NCBI RefSeq assembly: GCF_047824785.1
Contig: NZ_CP181167.1
Location: 186,001 to 250,000, forward strand
Reading direction: 5' to 3'
DNA from: Nitrobacter sp039808345
Lineage (GTDB): Bacteria > Pseudomonadota > Alphaproteobacteria > Rhizobiales > Xanthobacteraceae
DNA length: 64,000 bases
The translations under genes and the position numbers were made by a program. Shown here piece after piece: positions 53,735 to 62,949 of the stretch; position 1 is the stretch's first letter; every line of letters begins with the position of its first letter. The notes beneath the pieces are model-generated. The model was not told the DNA's origin and did no database searches. It saw only the letters and a list, made by a program, of their open reading frames with translations.

Positions 53735-54478
53735 ATGGTTATTCGCTCCGCCCTTGCTTCCCTGACTGTCATTACAACGCTGCTTGCAGGCCCGACGACT
53801 GCGCCAGCAGCAACGACAATAACAGGCATGGCGAGGATTTCCGATGGAGATACGATTACGGTGGAGGGCGCGAGGATCCGGCTGAATGGTATCGACGCGC
53901 CGGAGACGGACCAGACTTGTATCAACAAGACTGGCGAAAATTACGCCTGCGGCATTGCCGCGCGTGATGCACTGACCGGGTTGATCCAGGGCCGCGCAAT
54001 TATCTGCAGCGGCGACGAGATCGACCTCTATGGCCGACACATCATGACCTGCTCTGCCGGCCAGATGGACATCAACGCCGCAATGGTGGCCAGCGGCTGG
54101 GCGCTCGCTTTCAGGCGCTACTCGAACATCTATGCCAACCAGGAACAGACCGCTCGTTCCCGGCAGGCTGGACTGTGGTCTGGTGCATTCATTGCGCCAT
54201 GGGACTGGCGCCATCGCGGTCCGCAGACAGAGATACTCGGTGCGTTATCGGTCCCGATCGATGCACAGCAGCGTCTCTTGCCGAAACCACTAGCGTCCGT
54301 GAGTCCAATAACCGGCTGCCGGATCAAGGGCAACATCAGCCGTAACGGCACTCGCATCTATCACATGCCGGGCCAGCACGATTACGACGGAACCCGGATC
54401 ACCGAGACCAAGGGCGAGCAGTGGTTCTGTAGCGAGGACGAGGCGCAGGCGGCGGGATGGCGCCGGGCACGAAATTAA
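53735..54478 (+). CDS. Secreted thermonuclease (SNase) family protein with C-terminal Cys domain
   Basis: The 247-residue protein has a signal peptide (LASLTVITTLLAGPTTAPAA). The SNase fold covers about 27-150: ISDGDTITVEGARIRLNGID, APETDQTC, CGIAARDALTGLI and DLYGRHIMTC. The usual Arg/Glu catalytic set (IRLNGIDAPE, R in DLYGR) is recognisable. A second small domain at about 190-247 (CRIKGNISRNGTRIYHMPGQ, then YDGTRITETKGEQWFCSEDE) is a Cys/His-containing module found at the end of such nucleases. It probably degrades nucleic acid outside the cytoplasm. It is preceded by recD2 on the opposite strand. Confidence 0.85.
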   Translation: MVIRSALASLTVITTLLAGPTTAPAATTITGMARISDGDTITVEGARIRLNGIDAPETDQTCINKTGENYACGIAARDALTGLIQGRAIICSGDEIDLYGRHIMTCSAGQMDINAAMVASGWALAFRRYSNIYANQEQTARSRQAGLWSGAFIAPWDWRHRGPQTEILGALSVPIDAQQRLLPKPLASVSPITGCRIKGNISRNGTRIYHMPGQHDYDGTRITETKGEQWFCSEDEAQAAGWRRARN

Positions 54479-54606
54479 TGCGGTCGCCGCGGAACAGCGT
54501 CAATGTAACGTCGTCGGCGGGAATCGATCTGCGTTCTTCATCATCCGCCGACGCGCGCGGGCGCAATCAAGAACGACGATATTGATCTCTTTTTCCATGA
54601 TCAATG

Positions 54607-55428
54607 TCAGCTCACGGATATGTCTGATCGTCTGTCCCACAAGGCGCGGTCGATGATCGCCTCGTGCTCGCCAGGATAGCTGGTGCCCTTGTGCACCGCC
54701 TCGCCGATGTAGACCCGGTTGTTGATGAGCTTGTAGAGAAAGCCCTTGTCGATCAGCTTGCCGCGGCGAGTGCGGACGTTCTCGGCGGCAAGGGTTTTGG
54801 CCAGCACGGTGGCAGAACCGATGGCAACGAACCGCTCGAAGATCATCCGGACAGTGGCGGCTTCCGATTCCTCGATCACCAGCTTGCGGTTTTCGACACG
54901 ATAGCCGAGCGGTACGAACCCGCCCATCCACATGCCGCGTTTGCGCGAGGCAGCGATCTTGTCGCGAATGCGCTCGCCGATCACCTCGCGCTCGAACTGG
55001 GCAAACGACAGCAGAATGTTGAGCGTCAACCGCCCCATGGACGTGGTCGTGTTGAAGGACTGGGTAATGGAGACAAAGGTGACATTGTTTTGGTCGAAGA
55101 CCTCGACCAGCTTGGAGAAATCCATCAGCGAGCGGCTCAATCGGTCGATCTTGTAAACGACGACCACGTCGATCAACCCGTCCTCGATATCGGCCAGCAG
55201 CCGCGTTAACGCCGGGCGCTTCAGCGTGCCGCCGGAAAAGCCGCCATCATCGTAACGTTCGCGAATGGCGGCGAACCCTTCCGACCGCTGGCTGGCGATA
55301 TAGGACTCGCAGGACTCGCGTTGGGCCTCGAGCGAGTTGAACTCCATGTCGAGCCCCTCCTCGCTCGATTTGCGGGTATAGATGGCGCAGCGCAATCGGC
55401 GCGGAATCTGTGCGGTCACGCCGGTCAT
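54607..55428 (-). pseudogene. Second large serine recombinase, C-terminal half missing
   Basis: ATG 55428 overlaps the DUF2924 stop (ATGA). The catalytic domain is intact (AIYTRKSSEEGLDMEFNSLE, YDDGGFSGGTLKRPAL, YKIDRLSRSLMDFSK) and the recombinase domain runs to NNRVYIGEAVHKGTSYPGEH. It then departs after EAIIDRALWD into unrelated codons and stops at 54607. The zinc-ribbon and coiled-coil regions needed for site synapsis are missing. It is related to but clearly different from the recombinase at 45.1-46.4 kb, so two separate elements are represented. Confidence 0.85.
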
Positions 55429-55937
55429 CGCTTGTCTCTCCGTGCTTCGCGGAGCCCGAAAAAGCGATAGCCGTTCCACTGCGTACCGGTGATCGCCTTG
55501 GCCACCGCCGACAGCGACTTGAAGCACCGTCCCTGCCAATCGAAGCCATCGCGCATCACGGTGACCGTGTGCTCGACGCCGTCCCATTCACGCACCAGTC
55601 TTGTGCCGATAACTGGATTGCGCGCATCGGCGATGATCGCCTTGCGGTCGGACTTACCGTCGATCTCGTTGGCCAGAAGATCCAGCATCTTGCGGGTCTC
55701 GCAGGAAAGCCCGCCGAGGGTCAGCTCCTGGATGCGCCAGGCCAGCCGCATCTCAAGATAGCCGCGGCTGTTGTTCGGCGCCGGCACAGCGAACAAGGCC
55801 TCCCACTCAGCTTTCAGTTCCTTGACCGACATGCGCTTCAGCGCCGCGAGCCTGGCCAACACCGGCGTGTCCGCTGCAGCGTTTTCATGCTGCTGGTTCC
55901 GTCTCGGCCCAGCCCGCTTCGCCATTCCCGACATCAT
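55425..55937 (-). CDS. DUF2924 protein of the serine-recombinase module
   Basis: The 170-residue protein has ARLAALKRMSVKELKAEWEA, then NNSRGYLEMRLAWRIQEL and IGTRLVREWDGVEHTVTVMR with WNGYRFFGLRE at the end, the DUF2924 pattern. It overlaps both its upstream small gene and the recombinase by 4 bases (ATGA on each side), a tightly coupled three-gene operon common in alphaproteobacterial elements. It probably assists or regulates the recombinase; no activity is established. Confidence 0.87.
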   Translation of the reverse strand: MMSGMAKRAGPRRNQQHENAAADTPVLARLAALKRMSVKELKAEWEALFAVPAPNNSRGYLEMRLAWRIQELTLGGLSCETRKMLDLLANEIDGKSDRKAIIADARNPVIGTRLVREWDGVEHTVTVMRDGFDWQGRCFKSLSAVAKAITGTQWNGYRFFGLREARRDKR

Positions 55938-56143
55938 CGCCCTCCAACTCGGTTGCTCGGTTTGCGACGACCAACACGGCGTTTGAGGGCGAGAATGTCG
56001 AATGAACTGTCTCTTCCGGAGGGAGATAAAGAACTGGACTGTTCGGACAGAACCCGCCGTAGGCCTGCGGCGAGGATGCTACAGAGTTCGGTCAGCCGTT
56101 CGTCGGCGCTCATGCGATCAGGGGAAAGCGGGTTCATCGCCAT
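55934..56143 (-). CDS. Small first gene of the recombinase operon
   Basis: The 69-residue protein (NPLSPDRMSADERLTELCSI, LAAGLRRVLSEQSSS) has an N-terminal amphipathic helix and a basic, Ser-rich tail. Similar short proteins precede DUF2924-recombinase pairs in rhizobia. The 4-base overlap with the next gene supports reality. Function unknown. Confidence 0.65.
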   Translation of the reverse strand: MAMNPLSPDRMSADERLTELCSILAAGLRRVLSEQSSSLSPSGRDSSFDILALKRRVGRRKPSNRVGGR

Positions 56144-56397
56144 ACGCGGTCTCCGTTTGGAGCCGAGGCAATCATAGGAATCGGAATAAAAACAGAAAAA
56201 TCAGTAACTTGAAGAGTCATCTCGAAAACAAAAGCAAATGAGCGAACAAACACGAAAGCCGCGTTTTCAACCTTTCTCCTCGTCGACAACGAATTTGCGA
56301 CTTCCATATCGATGGGTGCATCGCTGATTCGTACGACGTTTGCAGCCACGCGCTCCCGATGCACAAGGCGCCTCGATTGTGAAAGCTGCCTATATTT
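56144..56397. promoter_or_regulatory. Divergent promoter region of the recombinase operon and the QueC-like operon
   Basis: The 254 bases are notably A+T-rich (ATAAAAACAGAAAAATCAGT, GAACAAACACGAAAGCC) compared with neighbours. Short inverted or direct repeats could not be defined with certainty, and no sigma-70 pair is convincing. Both flanking operons must start here. Confidence 0.4.
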
Positions 56398-57288
56398 TTG
56401 AAATCTGCTCCTATCCCGACAATTAACTATTTCTCAACCGCAGGTAGAGACGCTGTACTTCATATAATGCTTTCGGCGCTCGCCCAGGGGTGGAAGATGG
56501 GGCATATGAGACTTGGCAACCCGCCGACCACCCGGAAGTGGCGGGAAGTGGTCCATCTCCTGAGCGAAGGGGATGTCTCGGTATCCGACCTCGCCGAGTC
56601 GGTTGAGCGTGCAGCCGATCGCTCCCTGGCAGAGGCAGTCGATGACCCGGCTTTCGTCGAAGCCCTCTGGCTCTTCCTCAAGATTCCACAGGCTGCGTGC
56701 TCGGAAGACTTTGCTGCCGCCTTGGGCAAGCTAGGTTTACAAGTTCCGGAAACCCCAACTGTTACGGATGTGCTGGCCGCTTTCGACGACGCAATAGAAA
56801 AAGCACGTGGCGGACATAAGCGATCGCTGACTGATTTCGGTTTAATTGCGAAGAACGCTGCAATTGCCGCGCTTCAGGGCCTAGCAAACGACCGGCTTCC
56901 GACACTATGGAAATCGACCAGAGAGGACGAGCGGACGACACTGGCAACTTTTGCCTCCACGGAGCGCTTCGGAGAACTCGCGCAGCGGTTTTTCACGAAT
57001 CTGCTGGAGGGTCATCTCCAGTATTTCCTGGAACGCGAGATCCCTCGCCATATCGGACCTGGAAACTTCCTCCAATCTGTAGCCGATGCACGGCACTTCG
57101 ACGGTACCGTAAAAAGGTACTGCTCGGAGACCACAATTATCATGCGGGGCTTTGCCAAGGACTGGCTTGGCAAGAACAAGTTTCACTTGGAGAAGGAACT
57201 TTCGCGGCGTGATGCTGCCGGTTTCGCCGCGCATGCATTCACCAAAATCAGGAAGGAACTCTCGCGGCGGAGTGGCCGGCCGCTATGA
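56398..57288 (+). CDS. Unrecognised helical protein coupled to a QueC-like enzyme
   Basis: The 296-residue frame starts at TTG 56398; ATG 56467 is an alternative that would remove 23 residues. It is mostly alpha-helical with blocks LSALAQGWKMGHMRLG, RKWREVVHLLSEGDVSVSDL, LAQRFFTNLLEGHLQYFLER and FAAHAFTKIRKELSRRSG. No membrane segment, Walker motif or nuclease signature was found. The stop overlaps the next ATG (ATGA), so the two proteins are made together. In the Qat anti-phage system a QueC-like protein also has an uncharacterised partner (QatB), but I cannot show homology by eye and the Gly-rich feature of QatB is not seen. Confidence 0.7.
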   Translation: MKSAPIPTINYFSTAGRDAVLHIMLSALAQGWKMGHMRLGNPPTTRKWREVVHLLSEGDVSVSDLAESVERAADRSLAEAVDDPAFVEALWLFLKIPQAACSEDFAAALGKLGLQVPETPTVTDVLAAFDDAIEKARGGHKRSLTDFGLIAKNAAIAALQGLANDRLPTLWKSTREDERTTLATFASTERFGELAQRFFTNLLEGHLQYFLEREIPRHIGPGNFLQSVADARHFDGTVKRYCSETTIIMRGFAKDWLGKNKFHLEKELSRRDAAGFAAHAFTKIRKELSRRSGRPL

Positions 57289-59141
57289 AGCAATTCGAAT
57301 TTGCCTGTGGCGGTGTCGTCTTGGCTGATGCAGGTCCTGACGTGCAGCAGCTCACCCTGGACGTCCAGGGCCCGCACAGAAACGTCAATCTCAAGATTTC
57401 GGATATCAGCCGATCAATGGTCAGCAACGTTCCTGACCTTCTGCTCGATCTGCTGGAGATTGCTGCATATGTCTATTGCGCTGACCAGCGCGCTTCCCGC
57501 GGTTCGGATAAGCTAACCCTCGCGGGAAGCTCGTGGCGCCGCTCGATGCATTTTACCATTCCGGTCCGGAACCCCGAAATCTGGTCTGGCACAGAGCTCA
57601 GTTCAGCCCTGCATACGACGCTCAGATTCCTTTCCGACGATAGCTATGACTTTGTGTTCGTCGCCGCCCCCAATCCGTTTGTGGAGAAAAATGCTTATTT
57701 TGACGGACTTTCGGATGGTGTGATCGATGCAGATGAGATCGCCCTCTTTTCGGGCGGTATCGATTCTTATGCCGGTGCTCTTGACACCGTCATCGCTCAG
57801 GGACGCAAGGCCGTGCTGGTCGGGCATCATTCCGCCCCGAAAGTTTTTTCAATCCAGAGAGAACTTGTAGCCAACCTGGGCGGAGTCGGGTTTGCAAACA
57901 GGTTGCTCTATGTTCCGGTGAACATCACGAACACCGGTGTCAATGCAACCGAGTCAACGCAGCGCTCGCGCTCATTCCTGTATGCCAGCCTCGCCTTTGT
58001 TATAGCGCGCATGTTTGGGAAGACCGCTTTCACCTTTTTTGAAAACGGCGTGGTCAGCTTTAATCTTCCGATTGCTCGCGATGTGCTGGGAAGTCGCGCC
58101 ACGCGCACGACGCATCCAAAGGTGATTCGTGGCTTCGAGATTATCTTTTCGCTGCTCGCTGGAGAGCAGATCGACGTCAGAACGCCCTATATTTGGCTGA
58201 CGAAAAAGGAAGTGGTCGAGAGAATTCTGCACAATGGTTTCGGACATATGCTGTCGAGAACCGTCAGCTGCGCGCATCCGCGGGGTTGGACCAAGACCGT
58301 CCGACATTGCGGCGCCTGCTCGCAGTGTATCGATCGTCGTTTTGCCGTGCTCGCAGCAGGTGCAGAAGACCTCGAGCCGGTGACAGACTATGCCATCGAC
58401 CTGCTGACTGGTGATCGGAGCATTGACGAACAAGTGCGGATGGCGGTGGCATATGTTAAATTCTGTCAGTCGATCGTTGCGTGTGAGAAAGGTCAGTTCG
58501 TAGTCCAGAATCCGCAGGTCGCTTCGGCTTTCAAATATTTTCCGGACCTCTCCTGCGATCAGGCGCGCGATCATATTTGGGACTTGCACCGTCGACACGC
58601 CACCGACGTCTTGTCGGTTATCGAGGCTGGACTAAAACTGCATGGTTTCGCGCTAGCCCGCAACACGCTGGCGCCGGGATCTCTGCTCTCGCTTTGCTTC
58701 AGCCGGACCCATTTAGACGCGTCACCCATCGCGGATTACGATCAACAGGTCGGCGAGTTCATGGATCGGCTTGTGCGCCCCCTTTGCGAGTTTGCGGTAG
58801 ATACACAGGCTAAGCGAATCTGGTTTAAAGGTGGCTACTATCTTGAGGGAACAAACTTCAAACTGATTGCAGCCCTGATCGAAAACCATCGTTCGGCGAA
58901 GTCACGAATGGCGGACGTGCCATTCATTCAGACATGGAAACTGGCTGAAACGCTCGAAATTGATGAAGACAGCCTGCGCCATCAGGTGACGCGATTGCGC
59001 AAAGATGTTGCGGCTCGGCTTGCCGTCGATCAGGGCATTGTTCTTCAGAAAAACGATTTTATTGAGAACCAACCACGCGAAGGTTATCGACTCGCGCCGG
59101 CGCTTCGGGAGGTCACTCGGGCCGACCTTCAGCCGGCCTGA
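57285..59141 (+). CDS. QueC-like PP-loop protein with C-terminal winged-helix-like domain
   Basis: The 618-residue protein has an N-terminal 140-residue domain of unknown fold. A PP-loop ATPase follows with SGGIDS at 156-161 (LFSGGIDSYAGALD) and LVGHHSAPK strand. A QueC-type zinc site is present: Cys329, Cys342, Cys345 and Cys348 (CAHPRGWTK...HCGACSQCIDRRFA). Residues 380-500 are helical, and 515-610 resemble a winged helix (TWKLAETLEIDEDSLRHQVT and EGYRLAP). QueC makes 7-cyano-7-deazaguanine from the carboxy form using ATP; QueC-like enzymes are recruited in the Qat and type IV CBASS defence systems. No other queuosine gene is near, so a defence or modification role is more likely than tRNA biosynthesis. 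Confidence 0.85.
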   Translation: MKQFEFACGGVVLADAGPDVQQLTLDVQGPHRNVNLKISDISRSMVSNVPDLLLDLLEIAAYVYCADQRASRGSDKLTLAGSSWRRSMHFTIPVRNPEIWSGTELSSALHTTLRFLSDDSYDFVFVAAPNPFVEKNAYFDGLSDGVIDADEIALFSGGIDSYAGALDTVIAQGRKAVLVGHHSAPKVFSIQRELVANLGGVGFANRLLYVPVNITNTGVNATESTQRSRSFLYASLAFVIARMFGKTAFTFFENGVVSFNLPIARDVLGSRATRTTHPKVIRGFEIIFSLLAGEQIDVRTPYIWLTKKEVVERILHNGFGHMLSRTVSCAHPRGWTKTVRHCGACSQCIDRRFAVLAAGAEDLEPVTDYAIDLLTGDRSIDEQVRMAVAYVKFCQSIVACEKGQFVVQNPQVASAFKYFPDLSCDQARDHIWDLHRRHATDVLSVIEAGLKLHGFALARNTLAPGSLLSLCFSRTHLDASPIADYDQQVGEFMDRLVRPLCEFAVDTQAKRIWFKGGYYLEGTNFKLIAALIENHRSAKSRMADVPFIQTWKLAETLEIDEDSLRHQVTRLRKDVAARLAVDQGIVLQKNDFIENQPREGYRLAPALREVTRADLQPA

Positions 59142-59346
59142 TTGCCGGTGTCATGAGCCGCTGGGTCAAATGTCATATTGACGGCACCATTGCCTTGGAA
59201 ATTCAAGCGGTTGCGGTGATCTCGTGTCATAAGAATTACCGCCGCTGACCATACAAACAAACGCGCATTGCATCGAAACTAGAAGTCGTTCCGAAGGCCC
59301 CAGCAGGCTGAAGGAAATTGACGCGCAGTTTTGATGGAGCGCCCTT
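59142..59346. other. Intergenic, nothing recognised
   Basis: It separates the QueC-like operon from the AlpA-like gene. No attachment repeat or terminator could be identified, though this is where the two modules join. Confidence 0.35.
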
Positions 59347-59538
59347 ATGCACAACCTCAGCCACCTCAACCAAATCGACCTTTCGCGCCGCTGGAAGATC
59401 AGCCCGCGTACCCTTGAGCGTTGGCGCTGGCTTAGACAGGGCCCGCGCTACCTGAAGGTCGGCGGCCGTGTGATCTATCGCCTCGAAGACATCATCGCGT
59501 TCGAGGAGCAGCAGCTTCATGAGGTGGAAGGCCCGTAG
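59347..59538 (+). CDS. AlpA/excisionase-type HTH protein
   Basis: The 63-residue protein is a single MerR-like winged helix: LNQIDLSRRWKISPRTLERW, then GPRYLKVGGRVIYRLEDIIA with a Glu-rich tail. Such proteins act as excisionase or as activator of replication genes in integrative elements. It is the first gene of the rightward block leading to the prim-pol helicase. Confidence 0.83.
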   Translation: MHNLSHLNQIDLSRRWKISPRTLERWRWLRQGPRYLKVGGRVIYRLEDIIAFEEQQLHEVEGP

Positions 59539-59755
59539 TACCGCCACGGCTTATGGGCAGTTCGTTCGACTTCGCAAGAGTCACTTTGTTTTCGAGCAGC
59601 TGCGCAATTCCGCGACAACGTATCGAAGCGAAGTCATTCGTAATGCAAGGCTTTTCAGGATCTCCTACCTTTACCTCGGTGCGATCTCACCAGTTCCGGA
59701 GAGCCAGGAGCCGGCTCCGTGAGGTGGCTTTTGACCACGTTGGGTATTTATCATC

Positions 59756-60169
59756 ATGGACACGATCTTCGCCAACAACCACTACCACACGCCCGTCACG
59801 GAGGCAGAATTCAGCCTATGGCTGGCGAGCGCCAAACCGGGTGCAATCTTCCAGTATCACGACGGATTTCTCGTCGTCGACGTTGCCAAGGAATCGTCCG
59901 CGTTTTCCCGGCCTAATTGCAAGGAACTCGTAGCCGTCGCACGTCTCGCATGGTGGGCCAGCGAGCAGCACATCGTTCATCTGGTCCAGCGCCGGCTCGG
60001 CCCGAATCGCTTCGCGTATCTCGCGATCGCCCGCGTGTGGCCGACGAATGGTGCGGCTGCACTGTCTGCCATCCTCGCACCAAGCGGCAACGTCCCGGCG
60101 TTCTGCGCCACCCATGACATGAACGACGTGGGACCATGGGGCGCGCGCAATGACCGTAGAATTGCCTGA
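59756..60169 (+). CDS. Hypothetical protein overlapping the prim-pol gene
   Basis: The 137-residue protein has EAEFSLWLASAKPGAIFQYH, GFLVVDVAKESS and IVHLVQRRLGPNRFAYLAIA. It appears to be a compact alpha/beta protein conserved in front of element primases in rhizobia. Its 3' end overlaps the prim-pol start by 20 bases, implying coupled translation. No function known. Confidence 0.7.
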   Translation: MDTIFANNHYHTPVTEAEFSLWLASAKPGAIFQYHDGFLVVDVAKESSAFSRPNCKELVAVARLAWWASEQHIVHLVQRRLGPNRFAYLAIARVWPTNGAAALSAILAPSGNVPAFCATHDMNDVGPWGARNDRRIA

Positions 60170-62648
60170 TGAATCTGCAAGCGCCTGCCGATGGGCGGAG
60201 AGCTATCGTGCGCTTGGTCTCGCCGTCATCCCCGCCCGAGGTCGCGAGAAGATCCCGCTCGGCGGCTGGAAGGAGTTCCAGAACGGCATCCCGCAAGCCG
60301 TGCACGACCGCTGGTATGGCGAGAGCGGCGACAACCGCGCCAATTGCCGCATGGGCTTTCTGACCGGCGCCGCCTCACTCGGCAATGGCTGGAAACTTCT
60401 CGTCATTGATCTCGACGAGAAGGGACACATCTCAGGGTCCGCCACCTGGAACAACTGGATTGCCGACAATGAACTTGGTTGCGAGCCGGAAACCTGGCGG
60501 GCACGCACCGGCGGCGGTGGCCAGCACATCTATTTTCGCTACCCCGATTATCTCTCCATCAGGAATACGCAGGAAACCTTCACCGGCATCGACGTGCGCG
60601 CCGAGGGCGGATTTGTCATTGCGCCGCCGTCCCGGCACAAGAATGGCAAGGCCTACACATGGCTGTTCTCGCCCTTCGTGACGGAACTTGCAGAAGCGCC
60701 GCAATGGCTGCTGGAAAAGGTCGGAGCATCGGAGACGCTGCCTCTGGCGGCTGTGCCATCCCAGTCATCGGCGCTGTCGCCGTCGTTGTCGCCAGCACCG
60801 CCCACAGCGCCTCCGTCACAGGCAACGGACGCCTGGGGTCACATCGTCGATGGTCGCGATGCCTATATGCGCGACATGATCTGGGCGGCCATCGTCGATT
60901 GGTATCGCGAATGCCCGATCCCACCTTCATCGCGTGAGGTCGAGGAGAAGCTGCTCGAGGTTTTTGCAATCTACGAGCGCAAGGTTCGGCCGCAGGATGC
61001 TGACAATACGCTGGACGATGAAGGGCGTGGCCTTGCCGCCTTCCGCGACAAGTGGACCTACGCCATGCGGCAGTGGGACAACAAGGTCGCGGCGGCGGCG
61101 AAGGAGAAGGAGAAGGTCGCAGACTCGATCGCCGCCGATGATACTGCGCCGCCGGCATCGCCATCGCATTCGGACGATCCCGTCGACCTCTGGTCGAAAC
61201 TCTCGCCGCCTGTGCTGCCGACCGGCGTCCTGCCACGCCAGCTCGAGGCATTCGCTTTCGGGCAGGCCGAGCAGATGGGTGCCGACCCGGCCGGGCTGGC
61301 CATGGCGGCGCTGGCGGTCTGCGCCGCCGCAATCCCGGACCGTGTCAGGATCAAGGTGAAACGGCATGGTCACTGGTACGAGAACGCCCGCCTGTGGGTT
61401 GCGTTAATCGGCACGCCCAGCACCAAGAAAAGCCCGATCACCAGCCAGACCGTGCGCCCGATCGCGCGCCTCGATGGCCGTCTGGTTCGCAAATACGTCG
61501 CCGACAAGGCACGTTATGACAATCTGTCGAAGGACGAACGCAAGGACGAGCAACCGCCGAGACAGAGACGCCTGCGGCTTGAGGACACCACCATCGAGGC
61601 CGCGCAGGAGGTTCTGAAGGACAGCGCCGACGGGCTCCTGCTCGTCCAGGACGAACTCTCCGGCTGGTTCGGCGCCATGGACAAATACAACAGTGGTGGC
61701 CGAGGTGCAGCCAAGGATCGAGCCTTTTGGCTGCAATCCTTCAATGGCGGTCAATATGCCATCAATCGCGTTGGTCGCGGCGTCTCGCTGATCGAGAACC
61801 TGTCGGTCTCGATGCTCGGCGGCATCCAGCCCGAGGCGATCGCGGTAGTAGCGAAGGAAACGGTTGACGACGGCCTGCTGCAGCGCCTGCTGCCGGTCGT
61901 TCTGCAGCGGGCATCGGTCGGCAAGGATGCGCCCGCGCTCGGCTCCACGGAGCGCTACGAGGCCCTGGTCGAGCAGCTCAATACCATCAGCATCTCCGGG
62001 ACTGCGTCGTTCGGCAACAGCCGCGACGACGCGGATTGCCTGACGCTGTACTTCTCTGACGAAGCTCTGCGCATCCGCGAGGAGCTGGAAGCCCGGCACC
62101 TTGCCCTGATGGATATCGAGGGCATACACCGCAAGCTCGCTTCACATATCGGCAAGTATGATGGCATCTTCGCCAGGCTGAGCGTCGTCTGGCACTGCGT
62201 TCTCAACATCAACCGCAGTGTCATCCCGCCCGAGGTGTCGGCCGAAACCGCCGCGGGCGCGGCTGCGTTCCTGCACGACTTTCTGCTGCCCCACGCGGCT
62301 GCTTTTTACACATCTGTGCTTGGCCCGTCGTCGGAAGTCGAAGAGTTGCAGGGCGTCGCCAGCTACGTGCTGACCGCCGGGCTCGAAGTCATCACCATGC
62401 GCGATTGCCAGCGCGGCATTCACGCCATGCGCTCGTTGGACCGATGGCAGTTTCAGCGGCTGATGGAACGGCTTGAGAGCCTCGGTTGGGTCTCTCAGAT
62501 CGACCCGCCAAAGAACTCCAGCGCCCCACGCTGGGTGGTCAATCCACGCGTCCACGATCTTTTCAAGCAACGCGCAGCCGAGGAAACGGCACGCAAGGGC
62601 AAGGTCAAGACCGCGTGGCAGGCCCTGTCAGCGATGAAGGAGAAGTGA
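60150..62648 (+). CDS. Prim-pol (AEP) / DUF3987 helicase-like replication protein
   Basis: The 832-residue protein combines an archaeo-eukaryotic primase-polymerase domain at about 15-200 (LGLAVIPARGREKIPLGGWK, VIDLDEKGH acidic pair, GGGGQHIYFRYP) with a YfjI-type DUF3987 ATPase from about 355. The ATPase has a Walker A variant GTPSTKKSP (about 421) and Walker B LLLVQDELSGWFG (about 497). An acidic/Pro-Ala linker separates them. A C-terminal winged-helix part follows (DRWQFQRLMERLESLGWV). It is the replication initiator of an integrative element. The repeat cluster immediately downstream may be its origin. Confidence 0.87.
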   Translation: MTVELPDESASACRWAESYRALGLAVIPARGREKIPLGGWKEFQNGIPQAVHDRWYGESGDNRANCRMGFLTGAASLGNGWKLLVIDLDEKGHISGSATWNNWIADNELGCEPETWRARTGGGGQHIYFRYPDYLSIRNTQETFTGIDVRAEGGFVIAPPSRHKNGKAYTWLFSPFVTELAEAPQWLLEKVGASETLPLAAVPSQSSALSPSLSPAPPTAPPSQATDAWGHIVDGRDAYMRDMIWAAIVDWYRECPIPPSSREVEEKLLEVFAIYERKVRPQDADNTLDDEGRGLAAFRDKWTYAMRQWDNKVAAAAKEKEKVADSIAADDTAPPASPSHSDDPVDLWSKLSPPVLPTGVLPRQLEAFAFGQAEQMGADPAGLAMAALAVCAAAIPDRVRIKVKRHGHWYENARLWVALIGTPSTKKSPITSQTVRPIARLDGRLVRKYVADKARYDNLSKDERKDEQPPRQRRLRLEDTTIEAAQEVLKDSADGLLLVQDELSGWFGAMDKYNSGGRGAAKDRAFWLQSFNGGQYAINRVGRGVSLIENLSVSMLGGIQPEAIAVVAKETVDDGLLQRLLPVVLQRASVGKDAPALGSTERYEALVEQLNTISISGTASFGNSRDDADCLTLYFSDEALRIREELEARHLALMDIEGIHRKLASHIGKYDGIFARLSVVWHCVLNINRSVIPPEVSAETAAGAAAFLHDFLLPHAAAFYTSVLGPSSEVEELQGVASYVLTAGLEVITMRDCQRGIHAMRSLDRWQFQRLMERLESLGWVSQIDPPKNSSAPRWVVNPRVHDLFKQRAAEETARKGKVKTAWQALSAMKEK

Positions 62649-62651
62649 GGA

Positions 62652-62796
62652 TGTCACTACTTGTCGAGACTGGAATCGCCAGTCTGTCACCACTTGTCGC
62701 TACGCGCATGAACACAAAACGAAAATCTGCTTTCCCCTTCCGTTCGCCACGTTCTGTTCTGTCTCGCGCACGCGTAGCGACAAGTGGTGACAGACT
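62652..62796. repeat. Iteron-like repeats with a 26-bp inverted pair
   Basis: AGTCTGTCACCACTTGTCGC followed by TACGCG (62681-62706) is the exact reverse complement of 62771-62796. A third partial copy, TGTCACTACTTGTCG, lies at 62653-62667 in direct orientation. The core is TGTCACYACTTGTCG. Located 3 bases after the prim-pol stop, it could be the replication origin or partition/operator site of the element, or a terminal repeat. Confidence 0.7.
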
Positions 62797-62949
62797 CAGC
62801 AACAGCATTGAGGTGGCGCTCTTCGACAGAACCGTGGTTGCGATCGTTCGCCATGCCGGCAGTCATGGCGATCAAGCCGCAATAGCTCGGCGCCAAGGTT
62901 GTACCAACGCGCACGATCACGGCGGATACGTACTGGTGGGAGAACAGCG

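Noticed and set aside
57285..59141. Ordinary queuosine biosynthesis queC
   Set aside because: Length (618 residues), extra domains, lack of queD/queE/queF nearby and the mobile-element context argue against it.
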